Position numbers and translations under genes: made by a program
Part shown: positions 6,418 to 12,876 of the stretch, one piece after another
How positions within the stretch are numbered: position 1 is the stretch's first letter
How the letters are laid out: each line of letters opens with the position of its first letter
Notes under the pieces: generated by a model
The model's input: only the letters and a program-made list of their open reading frames with translations
Told to the model about the DNA's origin: nothing
The model's database searches: none
NCBI GenBank assembly: GCA_038528235.1
Contig: JBCBEX010000107.1
Location: 1 to 12,876, forward strand
DNA: 12,876 bases
Direction of reading: 5' to 3'
Source: JBCBEX01 sp038528235
Lineage (GTDB): Bacteria > Bacteroidota > Rhodothermia > Rhodothermales > Rubricoccaceae

Positions 6418-6768
6418 ATGCTTCAGCCTCTCGATGCTGCGGACTACCCCGCGCTGCTCACGCAGGAAGGGCCGCTCGTGCTCTACAAGCATAGCCACCG
6501 ATGCCCAATCAGCGGGGGCGCACAACGCCGCCTCCGCACGTTTGCGCTGGAGCACCCGGAGGTGCCCGTCTTCGAGGTCAACGTGATCGACCAGCGCGAA
6601 CTCTCGCAGCAGATCGCGGCTGACCTGGGCATCCAGCACCAATCGCCGCAGGCCTTCCTCCTTCAGCGCGGGCGCGTCGTCTGGCATGACTCGCACGGGG
6701 CCATCACCGGAGGGGCCGTGGAAGAGGCGCTCGCCGACCTTGACGGGGCAGATCGCGTCAGAGCTTAG
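6418..6768 (+). CDS. ytxJ: YtxJ-like bacillithiol-system thiol protein
   Basis: This encodes 116 residues with a thioredoxin-like layout. The family signature KHSHRCPISGGA (24-35) keeps one active-site cysteine, Cys29, in a C-P-I-S motif instead of the CxxC of thioredoxin. The segment VFEVNVIDQRELSQQIA (51-67) gives the central strand and helix. QSPQAFLLQRGRVVWHDSHG, near 76-95, carries the cis-proline equivalent (SPQ). YtxJ proteins are annotated as monothiol bacilliredoxin-like proteins thought to remove bacillithiol from oxidised protein thiols. The start ATG 6418 is preferred because the upstream in-frame extension overlaps hpt and is not family-like. The HAD gene follows after 6 bp, so the two are probably co-transcribed. 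Confidence 0.88.
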   Translation: MLQPLDAADYPALLTQEGPLVLYKHSHRCPISGGAQRRLRTFALEHPEVPVFEVNVIDQRELSQQIAADLGIQHQSPQAFLLQRGRVVWHDSHGAITGGAVEEALADLDGADRVRA

Positions 6769-6774
6769 AGCGCC

Positions 6775-7455
6775 ATGGTGCCCCCGCGCGTGTTGCTCTT
6801 CGACGTCAACGAGACGCTGCTCGACCTTGCAGCCCTTCGCCCGCACTTCGAGCGGGTCTTTGGAGCCAACGCAACGGGAGGCATGCTGCCCGTGTGGTTC
6901 GCCCGCCTGCTCCACGCCTCGACGGTGTGCACGCTCACAAAGGCCTATATCGACTTTGGCACCTTAGCCGGGGAGACGCTGCAGGTGATGGCAGACGACC
7001 TTGGCGTCTCGCTTAGCCCGGTCGACCGTGAGGCCGTGCTCACCCAGATGCAGCACCTCGGTCCGCATCCCGACGTGGTGCCTGCGCTGGAGCGGCTGAA
7101 GGCAGCTGGGTACCGGCTCGCGGCGCTCACCAACTCGGCGCAGGCCGTGGCCGACGCGCAGCTTCACCACGCGGGCCTGCACGCCTACTTCGAGGCGGTC
7201 TTCTCCGTCGAGTCTGTGGAGCGGTTCAAACCAGCCGCCGAGCCCTATCGGTGGGCCGCGGCTGAACTCGGCGGTGTACCAGCTGATCTCCGCATGGTTG
7301 CTGCGCACGACTGGGACATCCACGGGGCGCTGCGGGCTGGTCTCCATGGCGCCTACGTGGCCCGCCAGGGCAAGGCCTACCGCCTGCATTACGACGCACC
7401 CGATGTCGTAGGTCGCGACCTAGCAGCAGTGGCCAACCTGCTCCTTGAAGGATGA
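6775..7455 (+). CDS. HAD-superfamily hydrolase, haloacid dehalogenase type II-like
   Basis: The 226-residue protein shows the four HAD motifs: I, LLFDVNETLLDL, with nucleophile Asp10; II, LTNSAQ (118-123); III, Lys152 in ERFKPAAEPYRWAA; IV, VAAHDWDIHGALRAG (175-189). The D-V-N-E-T form of motif I and the H-D-W-D-I-H-G form of motif IV resemble the L-2-haloacid dehalogenase subgroup. That subgroup removes halide from 2-haloacids through an aspartyl-ester intermediate, but many relatives are phosphatases or unassigned. The cap helices lie at roughly 15-95. No signal peptide is visible, so it should be cytoplasmic. It starts 6 bp after ytxJ; ATG 6775 is followed by GTG 6778, which is a less likely start. 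The substrate cannot be told from sequence. Confidence 0.9.
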   Translation: MVPPRVLLFDVNETLLDLAALRPHFERVFGANATGGMLPVWFARLLHASTVCTLTKAYIDFGTLAGETLQVMADDLGVSLSPVDREAVLTQMQHLGPHPDVVPALERLKAAGYRLAALTNSAQAVADAQLHHAGLHAYFEAVFSVESVERFKPAAEPYRWAAAELGGVPADLRMVAAHDWDIHGALRAGLHGAYVARQGKAYRLHYDAPDVVGRDLAAVANLLLEG

Positions 7456-7468
7456 GGCCTCTCGATTA

Positions 7469-7481
7469 CTCGGTCACCGAG
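7469..7481. terminator. small palindrome between convergent genes
   Basis: ctcggtcaccgag lies in the 49-bp gap between the HAD gene (+) and plsY (-). The arms ctcgg and ccgag are perfect around a short tca centre. Its position suits a bidirectional transcription end point, but there is no T-run on either side, so this is only a suggestion. Confidence 0.22.
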
Positions 7482-7504
7482 GGTAGGGCCAAGTGCGGGG
7501 GAGT

Positions 7505-8155
7505 CTATGCCGCCTTCGGCCTGCCAATGCGGCTCTCGGTGCCTGCAAGAAGCCGTTGAATATTGGCGCGGTGCGTGAACGCGATGAAGAACGGCACGAG
7601 CGCGCAGAAGACGAAGATCGGCAGGGCCACGAGGTCGCCCACGATGAAGTGCTGCACGACCAGCACCACCGGGATCGAGGCGGTAGCGAGGATCGAGCCG
7701 AGCGAGACGTAGCGCGTGGCGTAGACGATGATGCTGAAGAGCACGAGCGCGATCAGCACCGCCGTCGGGACGAGGCCGAGTAGCATGCCGCCGCCCGTGG
7801 CGACGCCCTTGCCACCCTTAAAGCCAGCGAACACGGTCCAGATGTGGCCAAACATCGCCATGAGGCCGCAGAGCACCATCAGGAACGGAGCGCTCATGGT
7901 GGCGTCGCCCACGACCAGCATCCCGTCGATGCGGATCTGCGAGATGAAGCGCGTTGCCGCAAACCCCTTGAACATGTCGAAGAGCATCACCGCCGCGCCG
8001 ACCTTCGAGCCGAGGACCCGGAAGGTGTTCGTCGCCCCCGCGTTGCCGCTGCCGTGTTGCCGGATGTCGATCCCGTGCAGCTTGCCCGCGATGATACTCG
8101 ACGGGATCGAGCCCAGAAGGTAGCTGAGAAGAAGCGTCGTCAGAAGCGTCAGCAT
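7505..8155 (-). CDS. plsY: acyl-phosphate:glycerol-3-phosphate acyltransferase PlsY
   Basis: PlsY transfers the acyl group of acyl-phosphate to glycerol-3-phosphate, giving lysophosphatidate, the first committed step of phospholipid synthesis. It acts in the inner membrane. The 216-residue protein has all three conserved loops: GSGNAGATNTFR (35-46), FKGGKGVATGGG (112-123) and HRANIQRLLAGTESRIG (195-211). Membrane segments are visible at about 2-20, 52-68, 85-108, 121-147, 152-170 and 175-192. It is convergent with the HAD gene and separated by 267 bp from the peptidase gene on the same strand. It starts at ATG 8155, and a drop in GC upstream (about 8185-8275) suggests its own promoter there. 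All the expected catalytic loop residues are present. Confidence 0.97.
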   Translation of the reverse strand: MLTLLTTLLLSYLLGSIPSSIIAGKLHGIDIRQHGSGNAGATNTFRVLGSKVGAAVMLFDMFKGFAATRFISQIRIDGMLVVGDATMSAPFLMVLCGLMAMFGHIWTVFAGFKGGKGVATGGGMLLGLVPTAVLIALVLFSIIVYATRYVSLGSILATASIPVVLVVQHFIVGDLVALPIFVFCALVPFFIAFTHRANIQRLLAGTESRIGRPKAA

Positions 8156-8422
8156 GGGTCAGGAGCAGCCGGAGGGGTTTAGGGGAAAGCATTAATGGTA
8201 CGAACACGTCCCCTACACAAAAGGTGCCGGATCAATTTCGGAAGCGCTTTTCCAAAGGATTCACTATGGGTTGATGCCGAGCGGCAGCGAACCAGTCGTT
8301 GCGATATGCCCATGATGACGTTAGGGGCACCCTGCTATGGCAACGAACGTAACGAGAGCATGAAGTTGGTGAGGGGCGAGCCGGCGGCGGTGGATACGTA
8401 CTCAGGGTGGCTGTGCTCCGGG
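8156..8422. other. spacer between plsY and the metallopeptidase gene
   Basis: I see no gene here. The part at about 8185-8275 is clearly richer in A and T than its surroundings and contains aagcgctt, an 8-bp palindrome. On the minus strand it has ttttg (rc of 8218-8222) followed by taccatta, which faintly resembles a Bacteroidota-type promoter (TTTG then TAnnTTTG). I do not call a promoter on that match. The rest should hold the 3' end signals of the minus-strand peptidase operon, but no strong terminator hairpin is evident. Confidence 0.4.
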
Positions 8423-10459
8423 CTAGTCGTCATGCGGGTCGCCGTCATGCGGGCCACGGCCGCGTGGGTCACGGTCACGTGGATGGAGCAGTTGAAACGG
8501 GCGCGGGTGGGGCTCGACGGTGCTGTCGGTATGCGTCCAGAAGCGCTGTCCGGCCGGAGTGGCTATGAACCGCTGTTGCCGTGTCGCTCGGCGATGACTC
8601 GCGGGGTCTTTGTAGATCACGTACCGCACCGCGCCGTGTTGGCTGAGCAGCAGCGTCGCGCCGCCCTCGTACGTGCACTGGCGGCTGGCCTCGTCCTGCG
8701 TGCACCAGCGCTGCGTGATCTCCGCCACGAGGTCAACGACGACCTGCCGGTCCGGTCCCACGCGCCGGGACGCCCGCACCGACTCGATGCACGCGGGCTC
8801 GACGTGCCCACCGCGCGGGTCGGGCTCCCCGTCCTCGTTGGTGAGGGGGCCGGGCGGGCGGAGGCCGAGGTCGAGGAGGTGCTCAGGCGTATTGAGGTAG
8901 GCACGAAGCGCCTCGGCCTGCCGAAGCCGCGTCGCCACGTCGTGGCGCATGGGGTCGTGGTCTGCGTCCAGTCTGGGGACGACCCGCAGCGCGCCCGAAG
9001 GCGGACGCCATAGCAGGGCATCGGTGGCGAGGCTTGCAACGTGGCTCGGGTAGATGCCGCGGCGGCGGAAGGCGTCCACCCACGCTTCGCGGTAGCCCCA
9101 GGGGTCGCTCGGAACCAGGTCATAGTCCGCCGTGAGCGCGGCACGGAGGAACTCGCCAAACTCCAGGTCGACGGGCGGGCAGTAGTCTACAGCGCGCACG
9201 CACATCGTGAGAAACTGCTCGGCGAGGCTGCTCGCCTTGTCAGCGAGGGCGTCGAGCAGAGGGGCGGGGAGGTGGCCGGGCGCGAGCACGCCGCTGCCAC
9301 CTGTGGCGAGCCGGATGACGGCCCGCGCTTTGCGCTGGAAGACCGTCAGGAAGGCCTCGAACACAGCGCCTGTCAAGACCGTGCTGCGGGCGTGCGGGGC
9401 GTACGACGCATCGACGTAGGCGCGCGGGGACGGTTTGTCCAGGGCGGAGCGCAGCGCGCCCTCGTGGCCTGTTGTCTCGGCGATCTGACGCGCGAGGCCC
9501 GTCAGCACATCCGCCTCGGTCAGCCGGCCCCGCGTGTCCGCGAGCGCTCGTCGGACCACCTCGGGGTAGCTGAACCGCTGGAAGAGCGCCACCAGGTCGG
9601 CGAGTGATTCGTGGAATGCCAACACGTCCGGGTTGGACGGCACCATGAAGCGGGCGCGGAGTCCGTCGAGCAGCGCGTGCGTGGCCTCGTGCGTGACGAC
9701 GTCGTGGGAGAGCGCCGTGAAGACGAAGCCGCCCGGGAGGTTGCGGCCAGCCACGGTAGCCCCCGCCCGGTAATAGCCGAAAGAGAGGGCCGTGGCGGCC
9801 TGGTCGTAGTAGGCATTCTGGAAGTGTCCGGCATAGGGCTGCAAGCGGAGCCGCGTGCGTTCATCCTCGCCGAAGGCCCTGCCAGAGTCCCCGTTGGGAT
9901 TGGGAAAGCCCCAGGTGAGATCCCGCCCCAGCGCGCTCCGAAAGGCGGCGTAGGTGAGCATGCAGACGGCATAGACCATCTGCTGTCCGAAGGCAGGATC
10001 GGTGATGGAGGGCGTGACGCCCGCTTCCAGCAGTGCCCGGGTGTCGTCGAGCGGGGCCGTCCGATAGCGCAGCCCTGCAGTATCGTCCCGGGTGTCGATG
10101 CGGAAGAGCGCGCCCTGCCAGCCGTCGGGGGTCGGGTGGAGCGGCTCGTAGGGCACGTCGACGGTCGCCACGCCGCCCTCGCGAGGCGAGGTGGTGGGAT
10201 CGAGCGCGTAGATGCGGAGGGGGCGGAAGACCGGGTCGTCGCGGCGACGCTCGTAGGGACGCGCGATGCCGGCCTGCGTCACGGTGTCGCTTATGCACAC
10301 CAGGTCGGCCTCGACCTCGGAGGAGCCTGTTGCCGCGGCGGTGTCTGTCGCTTCAGGAGCAACGCCGTCCGGAGGGGCGTCCAGCCGGTCGCGGCCTCGG
10401 CTCTGCGCCATCGCCGCGCTCGCCTTCGGCGTCGAGGTAGTTCGGTGCGGAGCACGCAT
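8423..10459 (-). CDS. thermolysin-like (gluzincin) zinc metallopeptidase, cytoplasmic, with C-terminal extension
   Basis: This encodes 678 residues. The zinc site is HEATH (257-261) with a third ligand Glu284 in ESLAD (284-288), the HExxH...ExxxD pattern of clan MA(E). His356 in APHARSTVLTGAVFEAF lines up with the thermolysin transition-state His231, and Asp350 with its Asp226. All residues needed for catalysis are therefore visible. Unlike M4 enzymes, which are secreted with a long propeptide, there is no signal peptide: residues 1-50 are polar, Ala/Pro/Arg-rich and probably disordered. The region 75-250 before the zinc helix and 430-650 after it match nothing I recognise. The tail ends in repeats (RDPRG, RGPHD, GDPHD). 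The ATG follows the stop of the caspase gene by 2 bp, so translation is probably coupled. Substrate and role are unknown. Confidence 0.87.
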   Translation of the reverse strand: MRAPHRTTSTPKASAAMAQSRGRDRLDAPPDGVAPEATDTAAATGSSEVEADLVCISDTVTQAGIARPYERRRDDPVFRPLRIYALDPTTSPREGGVATVDVPYEPLHPTPDGWQGALFRIDTRDDTAGLRYRTAPLDDTRALLEAGVTPSITDPAFGQQMVYAVCMLTYAAFRSALGRDLTWGFPNPNGDSGRAFGEDERTRLRLQPYAGHFQNAYYDQAATALSFGYYRAGATVAGRNLPGGFVFTALSHDVVTHEATHALLDGLRARFMVPSNPDVLAFHESLADLVALFQRFSYPEVVRRALADTRGRLTEADVLTGLARQIAETTGHEGALRSALDKPSPRAYVDASYAPHARSTVLTGAVFEAFLTVFQRKARAVIRLATGGSGVLAPGHLPAPLLDALADKASSLAEQFLTMCVRAVDYCPPVDLEFGEFLRAALTADYDLVPSDPWGYREAWVDAFRRRGIYPSHVASLATDALLWRPPSGALRVVPRLDADHDPMRHDVATRLRQAEALRAYLNTPEHLLDLGLRPPGPLTNEDGEPDPRGGHVEPACIESVRASRRVGPDRQVVVDLVAEITQRWCTQDEASRQCTYEGGATLLLSQHGAVRYVIYKDPASHRRATRQQRFIATPAGQRFWTHTDSTVEPHPRPFQLLHPRDRDPRGRGPHDGDPHDD
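8429..8482. repeat. 15-bp tandem repeat at the 3' end of the metallopeptidase gene
   Basis: Three full copies read on the + strand gtcatgcgggtcgcc (8429-8443), gtcatgcgggccacg (8444-8458) and gccgcgtgggtcacg (8459-8473), followed by a partial copy starting gtcacgtgg (8474-8482). On the minus strand they encode five-residue units of the form x-D-P-H/R-D/G, giving a charged Arg/Asp/Gly/His tail. Confidence 0.75.
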
Positions 10460-10461
10460 GG

Positions 10462-12876
10462 CTAGAGGCGGCTCAGGAGTTGGTCCAGCTTGCGGTTCAT
10501 GGCCAGCACACTCTCGACGAGCGCGGGGTCCGAGAACGGAAGCGGGTCGAGGTTGGCGGGGTTCTCGTCGTCGGAGTCAATGGGGTAGGGGGCGAGCAGG
10601 GGCTGGTCGTGTGCCCAGTCCGGCGCGTCGAAGAAGGGCGTTTGTCGGCGACTCGGGCCGAACGCAGCGACGACGGCGTCGTGGAACGCGCGATTCGTGG
10701 CCGCCCCGCCCCGCGCCAGCACCTGAAGCGCCCGACGGGTGAAGTCGCCTTGGCCGCCCGTCTCGAACGCCAACTCGTCCGGCTGGGCGGCGGAGAAGGC
10801 CACGTCGCGCATCGCCGCGCGGCTCCCGACGGCGCGGCTGCCTGCGAGCGCCCGACGCCGCTCTGCGCGGAAGTTCCACATGGCGGTATTCGGCGAGACG
10901 GAGCGGACGCGCCGGTCGCCCGACAGCGCCAGCCGCGTGATCGAGCCCGAGTGGCAGCAGTCGATGAAGCTGGTCAGGTTGACGCCGGGGGCGAGCTGCG
11001 CATACAACTCCCGCACCTCGTCGTCGAGCAGGGTGGCGCCGCGCCGGAAGTCGACGGGGCAGAACGCCTGGTCTTCGCCTGTGGCCTCGTCGCCGCTGGT
11101 GTCGAGGAAGAAGGTGCCGTGGCCCGCGAACTGGAACACGAGCACGTCACCGGGCTCGCCTGCGGCCACGAGGCGCTGGAGGGCACCGACGAGTCCGTCG
11201 TAGGTCGCCTGACCGTCGGTCATCAGCGTCGTGTCGAAGCCGCGCGCGCGGAGGGCCTGCGCCCACGCCCGCGCGTCGTTCACGCACCCGCCGAGGGAGT
11301 CCTGCGGATACGCATCGATGCCCACGCACAGGGCGATCCGGCGGCCTTGGACTCGGTGCACGAGGGGCGGCGCCTGCCCGCCCCCAGAGGTCGGCGGTAA
11401 TGAGATCGGCGGGGAAGGGAGCGGCGTGACTGGCAGGTCCGGGCGCGACGGTCCAGGTGGCGGGGGAGGGGACGGCAGCGGAGACACCGGGGTTGGGTGC
11501 GTCGGAACGATCGACGAGGCGGTCATCTCGCTGACCACGCCCAGCCCGTCCAACAGCATGACCTCGAAGGCGGCTGCGTCGAACGTCTCGGCTGAGCGGT
11601 CCTGCGACTCCGCCTGGAACTCGTGCTCGGGAGCGCGCCCGACGATGCGACGGAAGAGGCTGTGCAGCGTCCAAGGATCGGTATCGAAGGCGCCGTGCGA
11701 GAGCGCCCGGCTCGAACTCGGCCCGTATGGGGCGTGCTTGTTCGAGAAGACGACTTCACCTACGTCCGACTGCCGCCCGTTGAGCCCGAAGAGCGTCTTC
11801 AGCGCGTCGTCGCTGCGGAGCGACACGTCAAGGCCGAGGATGGGCGTCTTGCGGCGGTTTTCGAGGGCGTAGTAGATCAGGTAGAGCAGCGACTTGCGGT
11901 AGAGCGTGATGCAGTCGTCGTCCAACTCCTGGTGCTTCGTCATCGTGTAGATCGTGCAGTGATCCACGGTCTTGCCGATGAGTGCGCCCACATAGTCTTG
12001 GAAGCGGTCGACGCGGACTGCTGGCGCCATGTAGTGCAGGCTCTTGAAGCGTTTGGCGCCTTTCGCCAGAGCGACCGGGACGAAGTAGTTGTGGAACACG
12101 GCGCCCGCGCTGTGGCCGACGGCGTGGAGTTGGATCTCGCCGTCGTTGAAGGCCTTGCTGAAGCGGCGCACGAAGCCGCCTAGCGCCTCGGCGACCACGG
12201 CCGCATCCCCGCCGGGAGCGCCCGGCTGCGACGGCGTCGAGGCGAACCGCGCGTTGTCCTTCATCTGCCGCCAAACGCGCTCGCCCGGCTTGTCGAGCAG
12301 GCGCTCGATGAGCCAGTCGGTGCCATCCGTTATACCGCGGGTGCCCGCCATGACCACGCGTCGCCCGACCCAGCCGCTCACGATCTCCCACAGAATGCGC
12401 GGGAGCCCCGTCTCCCAAACAAAGTGGATGGGGTAGACATTGGGGGCCTGCCGCCACCACATCAGGTGGCGGTGGGCCGTCCGCAGGGCCGCGTCCTCCT
12501 TGACGAGGCCGCCGTGGGCGTAGAAGACGAGATGGAGCGGCTCGCCGAGCTCGCGGGCCGTTTGCAGCGCCTTCGGCAGCATCTCCTCGAAGATGCGTTC
12601 CACGTCATCCTCGGTGGTCTGGAAGGTGCCTGTTGAGGAAAAGCGGCCCTGCGTGAGGTTGATCACGTGCGGCTGGAGTTCGTCGAGCATGTCCGCCGTC
12701 AGGTCGCCGCCGGAGCCGCCGCCCCGCGCGTCTGTGCTCAGGTCGGCCATCACATCCATCGTGTCCGTATCCGCCATGGGCGCGCCGCCGGTGAGCATGA
12801 TGATCTCGTCGGTGGTGTACTGGTCCGGCAGTTCGGCATCGGCGGGGTCGGGACCCTGCAGCCCACTCCGTCCGCG
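10462..12876 (-). CDS. alpha/beta-hydrolase (lipase-like) - caspase (C14) fusion protein, N-terminus open to the window edge
   Basis: Numbered from the first ATG (12798; 778 residues). The N-terminal domain (about 85-390) has YAHGGL (93-98), GHSAG with candidate nucleophile Ser230, and His368 in LSHGAFDTD as a likely triad His. The acid may be among the Asp residues at 293-295. A Pro/Ser-rich linker spans about 430-475. The C-terminal caspase-like domain (about 485-715) has GCVNDA (504-509), QFAGHG with catalytic His560, FCPVDF (579-584), and DCCHSG with catalytic Cys615. A p10-like part (VAFSAAQPDELAFET, then GDFTRRAL) follows. The end (about 757-778) is a short helix-like tail. No signal peptide or membrane span is evident. 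The frame stays open from 12798 to 12876, so the real start may lie outside; ATG 12777 is another option. It is the first gene of the pair with the metallopeptidase. Confidence 0.92.
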   Translation of the reverse strand, partial: RGRSGLQGPDPADAELPDQYTTDEIIMLTGGAPMADTDTMDVMADLSTDARGGGSGGDLTADMLDELQPHVINLTQGRFSSTGTFQTTEDDVERIFEEMLPKALQTARELGEPLHLVFYAHGGLVKEDAALRTAHRHLMWWRQAPNVYPIHFVWETGLPRILWEIVSGWVGRRVVMAGTRGITDGTDWLIERLLDKPGERVWRQMKDNARFASTPSQPGAPGGDAAVVAEALGGFVRRFSKAFNDGEIQLHAVGHSAGAVFHNYFVPVALAKGAKRFKSLHYMAPAVRVDRFQDYVGALIGKTVDHCTIYTMTKHQELDDDCITLYRKSLLYLIYYALENRRKTPILGLDVSLRSDDALKTLFGLNGRQSDVGEVVFSNKHAPYGPSSSRALSHGAFDTDPWTLHSLFRRIVGRAPEHEFQAESQDRSAETFDAAAFEVMLLDGLGVVSEMTASSIVPTHPTPVSPLPSPPPPPGPSRPDLPVTPLPSPPISLPPTSGGGQAPPLVHRVQGRRIALCVGIDAYPQDSLGGCVNDARAWAQALRARGFDTTLMTDGQATYDGLVGALQRLVAAGEPGDVLVFQFAGHGTFFLDTSGDEATGEDQAFCPVDFRRGATLLDDEVRELYAQLAPGVNLTSFIDCCHSGSITRLALSGDRRVRSVSPNTAMWNFRAERRRALAGSRAVGSRAAMRDVAFSAAQPDELAFETGGQGDFTRRALQVLARGGAATNRAFHDAVVAAFGPSRRQTPFFDAPDWAHDQPLLAPYPIDSDDENPANLDPLPFSDPALVESVLAMNRKLDQLLSRL

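Noticed and set aside
8185..8275. Horizontal-transfer boundary or attachment site at the GC dip
   Set aside because: The dip is about 90 bp, has no flanking direct repeats, tRNA or integrase, and is explained well enough by a promoter region for plsY.
8195..9013. 272-residue plus-strand frame from the plsY spacer into the peptidase gene
   Set aside because: Most of it is antisense to the peptidase C-terminal part and no family features are seen. The first part in the spacer lacks coding-like third-position bias.
9611..10465. 284-residue open frame on the plus strand opposite the metallopeptidase
   Set aside because: The minus strand encodes a full zinc-peptidase core here. The plus product is Gly/Arg/Val-rich shadow sequence.
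10480..11400. 306-residue open frame on the plus strand opposite the caspase domain
   Set aside because: The minus strand carries the complete caspase motifs in this stretch, and the plus product lacks any domain.

Overview
The window is GC-rich (GC mostly in codon third positions) and looks like chromosomal DNA of a high-GC member of the Bacteroidota/Rhodothermota, of the Rhodothermales kind. This rests on three things: a Bacteroidota-style MutL C-terminus, a YtxJ-like bacillithiol-system protein, and gene starts mostly without a Shine-Dalgarno sequence. It is an inference; no rRNA or other strict marker is present.

Positions 1-7455, mostly + strand, are housekeeping. A possible truncated minus-strand gene lies at the left edge, followed by a small single-span membrane protein and a DUF2007-type protein. 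Then come cdsA (phospholipid precursor synthesis), a 72-residue basic membrane protein, mutL (mismatch repair) overlapping tilS (tRNA-Ile lysidine synthase) by 4 bp, hpt (purine salvage), a YtxJ-like thiol protein and a haloacid-dehalogenase-type hydrolase. On the minus strand, plsY (acyl-phosphate glycerol-3-phosphate acyltransferase) converges on the HAD gene. cdsA and plsY both feed phosphatidate/CDP-diacylglycerol synthesis, but they are 6 kb apart on opposite strands.

Positions 8423-12876 (minus strand) are different in character. A large protein, open to the right edge of the window, joins an N-terminal alpha/beta-hydrolase (lipase-like) domain through a proline-rich linker to a C-terminal caspase-like peptidase (C14) domain. 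Two bases after its stop begins a 678-residue zinc metallopeptidase of the thermolysin-like (gluzincin) fold, with no visible signal peptide. The coupled hydrolase-caspase and metallopeptidase pair is the best candidate here for an undescribed system, perhaps a proteolytic cascade for stress, regulated death or phage defence. That role is inferred, not shown.

Several spacers in the housekeeping part carry short degenerate units with an 8-bp period. The units run forward after the upstream stop and inverted just before the next start, giving foldback arrays. The hpt leader carries three arms that can form two mutually exclusive hairpins. I saw no tRNA, rRNA, CRISPR array, insertion sequence or attachment site.
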